A stretch of DNA of 64,000 nt. It comes from an uncultured Bacteroidota bacterium (lineage in GTDB: Bacteria > Bacteroidota > Bacteroidia > Flavobacteriales > Flavobacteriaceae). A program made the translations under genes and the position numbers. Below, in pieces: positions 44,681 through 52,263 of the stretch. The notes under the pieces are model-generated. The model worked only from the letters and a program-made list of their open reading frames with translations. It did no database searches and had not been told where the DNA came from. The DNA lies in NCBI GenBank assembly GCA_902582405.1, contig CACHSA010000002.1, positions 1-64,000 of the forward strand, written 5' to 3'. How positions within the stretch are numbered: the stretch's first letter is position 1; each line of letters opens with the position of its first letter.

Positions 44681-44788
44681 CTATAAAAAATTTAGGTATG
44701 CATTTGACCAATCAGGATGATATGTTGGTGGATTTTTAGACCATACTTCCCACCAAATTTCTTTATCAAGGTTAGTTTCAGTATAAAG
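44681..44788 (-). pseudogene. Gene fragment, 35 codons
   Basis: The minus strand between repeat B copy 2 and the small membrane gene has an open stretch with no start codon, translating to text such as KEIWWEVWSKNPPTYHPDW and ending at TAG (44681). Its Trp/Pro-rich content looks like the end of a real protein rather than random AT-rich DNA. The upstream part has been replaced by the repeat, so it is taken as a remnant. The parent family is not recognised. Confidence 0.4.
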
Positions 44789-44845
44789 TTAGTTAAATTC
44801 TTGGCACTTATTTGGCACTAATTAAAAGTGGGTATAAAATTTATT
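44782..44845 (+). repeat. Direct repeat B, copy 2
   Basis: Same unit as 44393-44457 (one base shorter; GG instead of GGG, and A instead of G near the end). It sits at the 3' end of the SHOCT-domain gene. With copy 1 it brackets the small membrane gene and the 35-codon fragment. Confidence 0.7.
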
Positions 44846-45479
44846 GGTCTAAAATAATTTTCTTTAATTTTTTTGATTTTAGATCAAATTCATCTTGAGT
44901 TATTAATTCTAAATCCAGAAGTTCTTTTAACTTTTTTAATTCCTCTATAGCTATGTTTTTAGAAGATTCTGATGTTTTATTTTTGGTATTATTACTTTCA
45001 AATGAACTTTTTTCGTCTCCTATATTTTGTTTTACTATATACTTAAAGAACTCTCCAATTTCATCAGGTTTTAATATAATTCCACCAGCTTTTCTTTCGA
45101 ATTGCCATGACAAAACAGTGTTTCCATTGCTGTCGTTCATAGAAAGCCATAAACCTAAAATTTGTTTTTTTGCAATCGCATCAGTTACATAGTTCGCCTC
45201 AACTACATAATCAGCATTTTCAATATTTGTAGTTGGAATAAAATTAATATCGATTAAATTTTTCTTAATATGTGAACTAATATTAGATTTATCAAAAGGT
45301 CTATTTTTTGTTCTAAATTCTCCAATGAAAACTGAACTTTTATCTACTATTTTTTTAGATGAATAAGTAGTTTTTGATTTTACTTTTTCAAACTTTTTTT
45401 TGCTAAGTCCACTCGAATCAAAGGGCTGTCCCAAAGAAAGAACTGGAACTAACAATAATATTAAAATGATTTGTTTCAT
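44841..45479 (-). CDS. Secreted protein with C-terminal SHOCT-like domain
   Basis: A 212-residue protein with a signal peptide (IILILLLVPVLSLGQ). The middle (about residues 40-140) is an alpha/beta domain with ADYVVEANYVTDAI and LGLWLSMNDSNGNTVLSW, like proteins that assemble around lipoproteins or the curli CsgG fold. The C-terminal 35 residues (AIEELKKLKELLDLELITQ) match the SHOCT helical hairpin. Its upstream 35 bases are identical to those of the next gene (repeat A). Function unknown. Confidence 0.6.
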   Translation of the reverse strand: MKQIILILLLVPVLSLGQPFDSSGLSKKKFEKVKSKTTYSSKKIVDKSSVFIGEFRTKNRPFDKSNISSHIKKNLIDINFIPTTNIENADYVVEANYVTDAIAKKQILGLWLSMNDSNGNTVLSWQFERKAGGIILKPDEIGEFFKYIVKQNIGDEKSSFESNNTKNKTSESSKNIAIEELKKLKELLDLELITQDEFDLKSKKLKKIILDQ

Positions 45480-45511
45480 ACTTAAATATACTAATCTTCT
45501 AAAAATAGTGG
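45477..45511 (-). repeat. Direct repeat A, copy 1 (pair with 45891-45925)
   Basis: A perfect 35-bp repeat covering the ATG and the 32 bases upstream of two consecutive minus-strand genes, starting on the minus strand with CCACTATTTTTAGAAGATT. The period is 414 bp. It includes the last codons and stop of the fragment at 45905-46030, so copy 1 carries a duplicated tail of that gene. Confidence 0.7.
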
Positions 45512-45539
45512 CTGGAACCTTTAGGCAACTTTAAGCTTG

Positions 45540-45893
45540 TCAACACCCTGAAAGAATGCCAGTTGAAATTGTCCAACTATAACCATTTTGATCAATTCCT
45601 GTCTCATCCCAAAGAGGCAAACAACTTTGAGTGAATGTAGAACCACAAACAATTCCACCAACCTCCATTATAGTAGCTTTATCGTTACCCCAAAAAACAA
45701 CTGCATAATTTGAAATAATATCATAATCAAAACTACTTGTTGCATCATTTAATTCATCTCCAGTATACCAATTAATTGTCACTGAATAGCATCTCCCTGT
45801 GTTTTGGTAAGTAATGCTCCCTTTAACACTAACTTTTCCATAAACGTTTATGCTTAAGGGCAATATTAAAAGTAGTAGTAAAATTCTTTTCAT
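45540..45893 (-). CDS. Hypothetical secreted protein, 117 residues
   Basis: Not recognised. A signal peptide (ILLLLLILPLSINVYG) is followed by about 98 residues rich in Thr, Tyr and Gly with four cysteines after the signal (GRCYSV, GIVCGS, QSCLPL, LSGC at the end), suggesting two disulfides. The upstream 32 bases are shared exactly with the neighbouring SHOCT gene. The clean reading frame and signal peptide support a real, recently acquired gene. Confidence 0.5.
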   Translation of the reverse strand: MKRILLLLLILPLSINVYGKVSVKGSITYQNTGRCYSVTINWYTGDELNDATSSFDYDIISNYAVVFWGNDKATIMEVGGIVCGSTFTQSCLPLWDETGIDQNGYSWTISTGILSGC

Positions 45894-45925
45894 ACTTAAA
45901 TATACTAATCTTCTAAAAATAGTGG
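45891..45925 (-). repeat. Direct repeat A, copy 2
   Basis: Identical over 35 bases to 45477-45511. On the minus strand it reads from the tail of the 45905-46030 fragment into the start codon of the secreted-protein gene. Confidence 0.7.
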
Positions 45926-46030
45926 TAGATCTGGTTGTTCTTCAATGCCATGTTTTTCTTGTCTTGTAAGTTTTGGGGTTGCATAGGGTAGAAGTTTAAG
46001 TATTACTTCTATTCTTTCTTTGTTGTTTAG
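45905..46030 (-). pseudogene. Truncated gene tail (possibly phage/mobile DNA-binding protein)
   Basis: The minus strand has an open stretch without a start codon, 41 codons long, containing KERIEVILKLLPYATPKLTR and ending LPLFLED-stop. The charged, helical 'erievilkLLPyatPKL' text resembles the C-terminal tail of small phage-type or element-encoded DNA-binding proteins in Flavobacteriia, but I cannot name the family. It abuts head-to-head the truncated nuclease at 46031, and the join looks like a deletion or rearrangement point. Confidence 0.4.
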
Positions 46031-46405
46031 GTGGTTTCAGTAGACAAAGTTGAGGAACTTACAGGGATTGACTTTTATTCCGAATTAGATGACGTGTTGG
46101 AGGAGAAATTAGAGGCTGAAATAAATCCTGGTAAATGGAATTTTAATTTGACATTTCAATCCAAAACATACAGCTCTTCGGTTTCTTCTCAATGTAAAGG
46201 AATGACCAAATCAACTGGGAATAGATGTAGAAATAATACCACAAACTCAAATGGATATTGCTATCTACATAAAGACCAATCTCCAGATTACAAGAAACCA
46301 CAAAGCTCAAACTATGTTGGAAGATGCAATGCAACAACTAAAAAAGGAACTAGATGTAAAAGAAATGCTTCTGCAGGTTTAAAATTTTGTTGGCAACACA
46401 AATAA
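46031..46405 (+). pseudogene. 5'-truncated DNA/RNA non-specific endonuclease with two C/H-rich tail motifs
   Basis: The reading frame starts after an in-frame TAG (46028) and corresponds to the C-terminal end of a NucA/NUC1-type endonuclease (VEELTGIDFYSELDDVLEEK). Then follow two similar zinc-knuckle-like units: QCKGMTKSTGNRCRN with GYCYLHK, and RCNATTKKGTRCKR with FCWQHK, as in DUF5763-like tails. The catalytic region with its DRGH motif is absent, so the nuclease is inactive as seen. GTG at 46031 could start a 124-residue protein carrying just the Cys/His units, if it is expressed. Confidence 0.6.
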
Positions 46406-46440
46406 TAAGATTAATTATTCCTAAAACAGAAAGACTTTTA

Positions 46441-46812
46441 TTATTTCATTAAATATGAAAACAATTCCCTATCATTCATCCACGTATTGTTTATTGCAAA
46501 TTCAAAAACACCATTACGAAATCTAACCACTGTATATGAGGAAAGTTTTGACAAATCTGAATTAACTGAATTAATTTTGTATAGTCTTCGCTTAGTTAAA
46601 TCAGCTTGCAGTTTCAATTCATCAAATCTAGCATAATAATCCCTTTCTCTTATTTTACGAGCTTTTAAGTTATTTAAAAGTAGCTTTTGCTCACTCAATG
46701 CTACGTCAATGAAATTCATTCGCAGCAATTCAAGTTTGTTGTTCCCACTTTGCCCAAAAGAATTGTTAATTATAAAAAACAAAAAAAAGATTAAAGTTAT
46801 TTTTTTCATCAT
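46441..46812 (-). CDS. Hypothetical secreted protein, about 123 residues
   Basis: Not recognised. A signal peptide (MKKITLIFFLFFIINNSFGQ) is followed by a largely helical, charged region (LRMNFIDVALSEQKLLLNNL, DYYARFDELKLQADLTKRRL) and a short beta end. Two adjacent ATG codons, 46812 and 46809, could start it; an upstream in-frame TTG at 46818 is less likely. It follows the 46844 gene on the same strand by 31 bases and may share its transcript. Confidence 0.5.
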   Translation of the reverse strand: MMKKITLIFFLFFIINNSFGQSGNNKLELLRMNFIDVALSEQKLLLNNLKARKIRERDYYARFDELKLQADLTKRRLYKINSVNSDLSKLSSYTVVRFRNGVFEFAINNTWMNDRELFSYLMK

Positions 46813-46843
46813 ATACAATTTATTTGTTTACAAGTTAAATATT

Positions 46844-47662
46844 TTATTTACCATCCCAATTGCTTTTTAAGTATAGGAGATTTATATGCTGTTTTTTATT
46901 CATAATTAGAAGTAATTCTGCATTATCAAATTTCCATTGAAAAGAGGCACCCCATTCTTTTTTCATTGTAGAGTCTGGTGCACCAAATTGATTCATAGCT
47001 AAATAGGCAACTCTATTGAAGTCCCCTCTGGCATTTTCCGCATATTTGGTGTCCGAAGTATATTTAATGTTAGCAGAAAACATGACTGGACTCATTCCTT
47101 TTGCGATTTCTGCTCCTACTTTTTCCAATTTTGGAAACGTTATCACAATATCTTTAAACCCAATATTTAAAAATTCTTCGGTTGCATTTCGATTTAGATA
47201 TGTGTCGTCTAATCTAACAGATACACCAGGTATTTTTTGTTTATCACTTTCAATTTTGCCCAACTGGTAAGACAAAACACTTAGTTCAGTCAAAGTGTAC
47301 CAATCAAGATTTAAGTCAATTCCAAATATTTTATGCGATGACTGTAATTTTTTTTTAATTGTTAAAAGAGTTGGGTAGTTCGAGGATGATACTGAATTTC
47401 TTTGCGAATATTTATTTATTTTATTTGGTTTTCTGTCCGGCTCTATATAACCTTTTTCTCCTGTGTAAGGGTTTACATTCCCTTTTGTAGAAAAATTATC
47501 CCTATTGGTTCCATTTGGAGCAGAACGATAATGTGGTTTTACGTATGTACCATCACTTCTATAATATCCTTCGACATAAACATCGTTTGCAGACTTTGAT
47601 TGAGAGAACGATGATATCCCAATTAGAAAAGTAATTAATATTAAAAATATTTTCTTAAACAT
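46844..47662 (-). CDS. Secreted protein with YxxGY/NPYTG motif, 272 residues
   Basis: A signal peptide (IFLILITFLIGISSFSQ) is followed by VEGYYRSDGTYVKPHYRSAP and the segment KGNVNPYTGEKGY, a tail motif seen in many Bacteroidota secreted proteins of unknown role. The rest (about residues 95-272) has no known domain; it contains ITFPKLEKVGAEIAKGMSPV and WGASFQWKFDNAELLLIMNK. The start at 47662 and the clean frame support a real gene in the accessory patch. Confidence 0.6.
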   Translation of the reverse strand: MFKKIFLILITFLIGISSFSQSKSANDVYVEGYYRSDGTYVKPHYRSAPNGTNRDNFSTKGNVNPYTGEKGYIEPDRKPNKINKYSQRNSVSSSNYPTLLTIKKKLQSSHKIFGIDLNLDWYTLTELSVLSYQLGKIESDKQKIPGVSVRLDDTYLNRNATEEFLNIGFKDIVITFPKLEKVGAEIAKGMSPVMFSANIKYTSDTKYAENARGDFNRVAYLAMNQFGAPDSTMKKEWGASFQWKFDNAELLLIMNKKQHINLLYLKSNWDGK

Positions 47663-47699
47663 TGATTTTGATTATTTTGTTAAGGTAATAATTATTTAA

Positions 47700-48089
47700 A
47701 TGAAACTTAAAGTAATTAAACATTACAATTATGGTAAGGCAATGGAAGCAATGCTAGATGACAATAATATTGTAAGTGATTTATTTTACTTCTGTTTATT
47801 TGAACTAAATAACAGCAGAAAGCTATCCATACACACATATAAATCATATAATGATAAAAATGGAAGTTATCTGTGGAATACTTTTGTTACTACAAATGAA
47901 AAAGGTGAAAGTATTAATTTAGGTGAGTATTCAATTTCATATGCCGATGATTACAAATTTGGAGAGGACTTTTTTGATTGGTTTAAAAGACTTCCTCCTG
48001 CAGCAGATGTTACTGAATACCCAAGCGATGAAGAAAATGATTTGATTGTGGATTATTACGTAAAGAATATAAAGCCATCTAATATTTAG
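47700..48089 (+). CDS. Hypothetical protein, 129 residues
   Basis: Not recognised. A cytoplasmic-looking protein with no signal peptide. It has a beta/alpha pattern with LFYFCLFELNNSRKLSIH, a Tyr/Asp-rich C-terminal part (DYKFGEDFFDWFKRLPPAADV), and a short acidic tail. The start at 47700 is divergent from the gene at 47662. Its 3' end lies beside the integrase remnant on the other strand, consistent with a mobile-element cargo gene. Confidence 0.5.
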   Translation: MKLKVIKHYNYGKAMEAMLDDNNIVSDLFYFCLFELNNSRKLSIHTYKSYNDKNGSYLWNTFVTTNEKGESINLGEYSISYADDYKFGEDFFDWFKRLPPAADVTEYPSDEENDLIVDYYVKNIKPSNI

Positions 48090-48094
48090 AAACT

Positions 48095-48185
48095 TTTCTA
48101 ATATTGGCGTATCCTGTTCATGAAATTCAGGTACTTCTAATCCTCTTAGATAAGTCAAACTAACATTTATTGATGAATGCCCCTT
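48095..48185 (-). pseudogene. C-terminal remnant of a tyrosine integrase
   Basis: The minus strand translates to KGHSSINVSLTYLRGLE followed by VPEFHEQDTPIL. This matches the end of the catalytic domain of Xer-type phage/ICE integrases, where 'GHSsi..T..YL..' holds the last His and the nucleophilic Tyr. An in-frame TAA at 48186-48188 cuts the frame just upstream, so only this tail survives. It indicates that an integrative element once occupied this site beside tRNA-Asn. Confidence 0.65.
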
Positions 48186-48229
48186 TTAAAAAAAAAAGGC
48201 AGAGCGTTCACCCTATATGTAATCTATAT

Positions 48230-48727
48230 TTAATTAAAAATTACTTTGAATGACCTGCCATCATTGGTTTTTGCATCACCATATCCACTTCCATCTAAAA
48301 CATTATATATTGCTATAATCTCGAGTGTGAGAGTTGAATTGGGTAAGGTACTTGATAATATGGCATATGCTTTTCCTTGACCACCAACAGTTCGTGCAGC
48401 CCCTGTAGCCGAATAATTAGACGCAGATGATGCATCCAAAATATTTTGCCCTGCAGAACTGTAATTTGTTTTGGAATTTATTTTTCCTGTCGCTGAACCA
48501 TAAGTTAAAACATCAGTTCCTCTAACCCCAACGTAAGTTCCTACTAACTTTTCTCCGTCCGGCATTATTGCTTCACAATATCCCGAAGTTCCTGAATTAT
48601 CTTTAAAAACAGCCATAACCTTTTCACCGCTTTTAAGATTTATTAGAGTGGCTTTTCTTGTTATACTGCAACTCATCGTTGAACTTATAATTAAGACTGT
48701 GGTAAATAGAAATAAGAATTTTTCCAT
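48230..48727 (-). CDS. Hypothetical lipoprotein, 165 residues
   Basis: A lipoprotein by its signal and lipobox (ISSTMSC, Cys20). The sequence after it is a set of short beta strands rich in Gly, Ser and Thr (GEKVMAVFKDNSGTSGYCEA, TVGGQGKAYAILSSTL) with a C-terminal TNDGRSFKVIFN. No domain is recognised. It is transcribed toward the integrase remnant and the patch, with its ATG at 48727 about 110 bases from the divergent paralogue gene at 48840. Confidence 0.55.
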   Translation of the reverse strand: MEKFLFLFTTVLIISSTMSCSITRKATLINLKSGEKVMAVFKDNSGTSGYCEAIMPDGEKLVGTYVGVRGTDVLTYGSATGKINSKTNYSSAGQNILDASSASNYSATGAARTVGGQGKAYAILSSTLPNSTLTLEIIAIYNVLDGSGYGDAKTNDGRSFKVIFN

Positions 48728-48804
48728 CGTATTGTTTTTAGTGGTGCTAATTTAATAAATTAACACATAGGCATATCCTCCTTTTAAGTATAAGGACAAC
48801 TTTG

Positions 48805-48833
48805 TATATTTAGGTTTATTAACCATAAATTAA
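48805..48833 (+). promoter_or_regulatory. -7 box plus ATTAACCATAAA element for gene at 48840
   Basis: TATATTTA (48805-48812) resembles the Bacteroidota -7 box. ATTAACCATAAATTAA follows from 48818 and ends 6 bases before the ATG. The same combination, with the box starting 13 bases before the element, precedes the genes at 54269 (minus) and 54412 (plus), and a near-copy precedes 56000 (minus). The element would sit at or just after the transcription start. Confidence 0.55.
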
Positions 48834-48839
48834 ATAAAA

Positions 48840-49580
48840 ATGAAAAAATTATTTTTTACTGTAATGTTTGCTATCACTATATCTATGCAAGCACAGATTC
48901 ACCATTACTTCTATGTTGATGTTGAAGATGAACAAAAATTTGAAGAGGTTTTCGAAGATTATTGGCTTAAAGTTGCCCAAAAAGCAGTTGATGACGGTGG
49001 AATTCAAGGATGGAGTGTTTGGAAAAAACAGAGAAAAACTAATAATTATAAATATATCGTTCTTTTCAATTTTAAAGATATGGAACAGTATACAAATGAC
49101 TGGGGATTTGATGCGCTGAAAGCAACAGGAGTTCCTTATAAACATATTGACTTTGAATGGAATGTTTTTAGAGAAGATACATATAGAGTTGTCACATCTG
49201 TTCCTGGGACTTATAATTATGTTGTTGTTAATTATGGTAAACCAGATGATATGAATAAACAATTAAAATTTGAAGTAGAATTTATAGCACCAGTTATGAA
49301 AAAAATGGTAGCAAATAAATTTAGAGGACAAACTGGATGGAATGTCCAACAAAAAATTTATCCTTCGGGGAGTGAAGAAAAATTCACAATGTTTGTGGTT
49401 GATGGATATGCAACCATGGCAGATGCTATGAAATCTTTTGACACTGAATATGGTAAAGATTATTATGCTGGGTGGTATCCATATTTAAAAAAAGTACATG
49501 GAGAAAAGACAATGGAAAATTCACTTCCAAATGGGTTTGGTTATAGACCAATTTATAAAAGAATTCTAAAGACGAATTGA
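48840..49580 (+). CDS. Secreted tandem ABM-like protein, paralogue 1 (246 residues)
   Basis: A secreted protein with a signal peptide (LFFTVMFAITISMQAQ). The mature part looks like two related alpha+beta halves: HHYFYVDVEDEQKFEEVFED with GWSVWKKQRKTNNYKYIVLF, and then YNYVVVNYGKPDDMNKQLKF with GWNVQQKIYPSG. That pattern suggests dimeric alpha/beta-barrel (ABM-like) units. It has three divergent relatives in the next 7 kb sharing a leader element. No enzyme family is recognised and no catalytic residues stand out. Confidence 0.65.
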   Translation: MKKLFFTVMFAITISMQAQIHHYFYVDVEDEQKFEEVFEDYWLKVAQKAVDDGGIQGWSVWKKQRKTNNYKYIVLFNFKDMEQYTNDWGFDALKATGVPYKHIDFEWNVFREDTYRVVTSVPGTYNYVVVNYGKPDDMNKQLKFEVEFIAPVMKKMVANKFRGQTGWNVQQKIYPSGSEEKFTMFVVDGYATMADAMKSFDTEYGKDYYAGWYPYLKKVHGEKTMENSLPNGFGYRPIYKRILKTN

Positions 49581-49617
49581 TATTTATAAACTCTTTAAAT
49601 AAAAATTTTGAATATTA

Positions 49618-49646
49618 CCCCCTGGTTAATTCCTGGGGGTTTTTTC
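49618..49646 (+). terminator. Terminator after the 48840 gene
   Basis: CCCCCTGG and CCTGGGGG around TTAATT form a stem, followed by a run of six T. On the other strand there is no T-run, so it serves the plus-strand gene. Its tail is part of the 27-bp repeat shared with 44366-44392. Confidence 0.75.
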
Positions 49647-49663
49647 TCACAATTAAGTTTAAT
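49637..49663 (+). repeat. 27-bp repeat copy 2
   Basis: Matches 44366-44392 at 26 of 27 bases. It lies at the downstream end of the accessory patch and the first paralogue gene, covering the terminator tail and the bases after it. Confidence 0.5.
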
Positions 49664-49666
49664 ATT

Positions 49667-51739
49667 TTACTCCATCCTAGTCATCTTTTGGGCCAGTTCT
49701 GCAATTGCTTTAGCATATCTATTGTCCCATTCTTTGAGTTTTTTAATCCTTTTTATAGCAAGTTCATACTCGATTCCAGGCAAGATCCACGAAGTGTATC
49801 CCGAGAATGGATCTGATGAAGCATAAATTGATTTAAACCAGTCCCCATAATACATGCCTTTTTGGTCAATGAAACTTTTTTCTAATGCTATCAATTGTCG
49901 ATTTAAAAATTTAATTCCGGATGAGGTGAGATTTGTATCATTCAACCTATATGATAAATTTTTTGTAGCAGCAGCAGCAGCATTACTTAAATCATCAATA
50001 GCTTGTCGTGCTTTTTTAAATCCTTTAAAATCTGGTTTTAGTTTTCGTACCTTTTCTTCAGCGCTATCGAAATGTAATTTTAAGTCATTGGGGTATCTGT
50101 TAAGGTCGTAAGGAACTAGGGTTGCATTTGCCAATCTCAAACTCATAATCCCAGCAAATTTTTCAATCGTTGCACCCATTTGAAATTCAGGATCAACAAA
50201 TCGCTCATAATAACGAAATGAATCATAATTTGAGTGGTATACAGTAGTACCTCCCGCCCCACCGCTCATAGAAGGGATTCCAATATGCATATAAAAACCA
50301 ATATGGTCAGAACCTCCTCCTAAGTTTCCAATTAAAGGCATTTCATTGTTACCCTTCCAGTTGTCATATAGAGACATTTCTGAATAAGGATAATCGACTT
50401 CCTTGGCAGCATCGAGTACCAACTCCTTTAAACTTGGAGAAGAAGATGCTCCAAACCGTTTTCCAGAAACAGCTCCATCAAAATTCATATAGGCAACCGC
50501 CTTTGCCTTGAGCTCCTCTCGCATCTGTTCGACCCATTCGGTAGAACCTATAACTCCGTGCTCTTCAGCATCCCAGTGTCCAATTAAAATTGATCTTTTT
50601 GGTCCCTTCCCTTCGGTAACTAATTTGCCTAATGTTTCACTTAAACTCAAAAGCATAGCTGTTCCGCTACTTGGGTCTGTAGCTCCAAAACCCCAAGCGT
50701 CTAGGTGACAACCTAGTATAACCCATTCGTCTGGATACAAGCTGCCTTTTACAGTCCCTATGACGTTTTGAACGCGAACAAATTCTCTTGGCTGATTTAC
50801 TTCGAGAAATACTTTCAAATCAGACCCACCCTGCAATCTATATGTGAACGGAAGGCCTCCCTGCCAACCATTTGGAACTACATCTCCGTTCATCTGCCCT
50901 AAAATTTCTTTTGCTGCGCCATAACCAATCGGTGTCACTGGAATACTATGCAATTGTGCATCCTCAGGTTTTTTGCGTTTTATTTTAATCAAACCATCCA
51001 AAGGTAAAGCTGGTTCATAAGGAGTAAGAGGGTCACCAGTAAAATCCTCAGTCAATAAAGATCCTCTCTGTATAGTACTTTCGGAATAATAGGGTCCTTC
51101 AGGATATGTCAATCCTTTAAAGTAACCGCCGTCTATGGGGTCTGTATATATGATAAGACCAGCTGCTCCAGCAGCCTCAGCAAACTTAGCCTTGTATCCT
51201 CTAAAATTTCCTCCATATCGAGCAATAACAATTTTACCTCTAATATCAATTCCCATATCCTGAAGCTTTTCAAAGTCTTCTTTTCTGCCGTAATTGGCAT
51301 AAACAACCTCTGCAGTCACTTCACCAGAACCCGAATAGGCATTCCATCCTTTCCACAGATCTTTATCTGAAGAATAAGGGTCCTCGTCAAGGACATCTTC
51401 CATCATCGATAAAGGCTTTCTTTTTGGCTCCACAATTTCCAAGTAAGATTCTCCAGGTGCTTTAGACATAAAAATGTCATATGGATATTTCTTAACCACT
51501 AGACCAGCATTTTTCATGGTTTTTTCGATATAATCAATAACGTCATCGTTGGAGTTACTTCCAGCAACATGGGGCTTTTTAGTCAATTCTTTAAGATGTA
51601 TTTTAAATTTTGTGTCATCAATAAGATTGGTAAATAGCTTTTCAGTCGCGAGCTGATTTTTCCAATCTGATTTTGTAAATCCTGTTTGTGCGGTTGCGCT
51701 AAAACAAACAAAGCTCAGAAGAAAAAGGCATTTTTTCAT
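49667..51739 (-). CDS. M28-family peptidase, glutamate carboxypeptidase II-like
   Basis: A 690-residue secreted zinc peptidase (signal peptide LFLLSFVCFSATAQ). The order is an M28 N-terminal part, a protease-associated insert (KIVIARYGGNFRGYKAKF), the catalytic M28 core, and a transferrin-receptor-like dimerisation domain at the C-terminus (DLNRYPNDLKLHFDSAEEKV). Metal ligands appear in LGCHLDAWGFGATDPSSG (His, Asp), HWDAEEHG (two Glu), and TVYHSNYDSF (His). The architecture matches NAALADase-type exopeptidases. It probably digests peptides outside the cytoplasm. Confidence 0.9.
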   Translation of the reverse strand: MKKCLFLLSFVCFSATAQTGFTKSDWKNQLATEKLFTNLIDDTKFKIHLKELTKKPHVAGSNSNDDVIDYIEKTMKNAGLVVKKYPYDIFMSKAPGESYLEIVEPKRKPLSMMEDVLDEDPYSSDKDLWKGWNAYSGSGEVTAEVVYANYGRKEDFEKLQDMGIDIRGKIVIARYGGNFRGYKAKFAEAAGAAGLIIYTDPIDGGYFKGLTYPEGPYYSESTIQRGSLLTEDFTGDPLTPYEPALPLDGLIKIKRKKPEDAQLHSIPVTPIGYGAAKEILGQMNGDVVPNGWQGGLPFTYRLQGGSDLKVFLEVNQPREFVRVQNVIGTVKGSLYPDEWVILGCHLDAWGFGATDPSSGTAMLLSLSETLGKLVTEGKGPKRSILIGHWDAEEHGVIGSTEWVEQMREELKAKAVAYMNFDGAVSGKRFGASSSPSLKELVLDAAKEVDYPYSEMSLYDNWKGNNEMPLIGNLGGGSDHIGFYMHIGIPSMSGGAGGTTVYHSNYDSFRYYERFVDPEFQMGATIEKFAGIMSLRLANATLVPYDLNRYPNDLKLHFDSAEEKVRKLKPDFKGFKKARQAIDDLSNAAAAATKNLSYRLNDTNLTSSGIKFLNRQLIALEKSFIDQKGMYYGDWFKSIYASSDPFSGYTSWILPGIEYELAIKRIKKLKEWDNRYAKAIAELAQKMTRME

Positions 51740-51899
51740 AGTTCAGAAATTTAAAATTCTCAATAACCTAAATGTAAGTATTTTTAAACACCTTCAACCA
51801 GTCTTTAAACTGAAATGTTCGTTTTATAAATTAAATTTAATCCTACAAGTTCTCTAAATAAATTGTAAATTAGAATCAATAACTATTAAATCAATTTAA

Positions 51900-52181
51900 A
51901 TGAAAAATATACTTGTTGTTGCAAAGCTAAAAGAAGGTAAGTTTGAGAAGTTTATGGGCTTTATGCAATCTGAAGAGGGTATGAGTGAAAGAAGAAAAAT
52001 TGCAGATTTAACTAAAACTTTAGGTACAGCATCACCAGATAAGAGTGCAGTAATGTTCAAGATTGCTGTACACAACGAAGAGGCTTTGAATTCCTTTTTA
52101 GATGGCTCAAATCCTGTATCAAAACAGATTTTTGATGAGGTTATGGTTAGCTATGAGATTTTTGAATTAAACAAAGTTTAG
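51900..52181 (+). CDS. Small ABM-like protein, 93 residues
   Basis: Not firmly recognised. It has no signal peptide. The pattern KNILVVAKLKEGKFEKFMGF, then KSAVMFKIAVHNEEALNSFL and VMVSYEIFELNK fits a single alpha+beta ferredoxin-like unit, the same type proposed for the larger secreted paralogues nearby. A role in dimer formation or small-molecule handling is possible. The 160-base upstream gap holds only AT-rich sequence. Confidence 0.6.
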   Translation: MKNILVVAKLKEGKFEKFMGFMQSEEGMSERRKIADLTKTLGTASPDKSAVMFKIAVHNEEALNSFLDGSNPVSKQIFDEVMVSYEIFELNKV

Positions 52182-52263
52182 CCTTACTTCAAATAACTTG
52201 AGGAAAATAAAAAAATTACAAAAATATTCTTAGAGTTCTATGATTATGTAATGGACCTATAGT

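Noticed and set aside
44393-45925. CRISPR array
   Set aside because: There are only two copies of each repeat, spaced by whole genes and unlike CRISPR repeat-spacer units; no cas genes are present.
47937-48158. 73-codon minus-strand ORF covering the integrase remnant
   Set aside because: Only its first part is integrase-like; the rest is the antisense of the gene at 47700. It is annotated as a remnant, not as a gene.
48187-48198. Poly-A tract as a phase-variation switch
   Set aside because: The A-run lies outside any intact gene, so no on/off effect is evident.
44366-49663. attL/attR of an integrated element formed by the 27-bp repeat
   Set aside because: No duplicated tRNA-Asn 3' end was found and the repeat sits on terminator tails; the boundary claim is kept only as a possibility.
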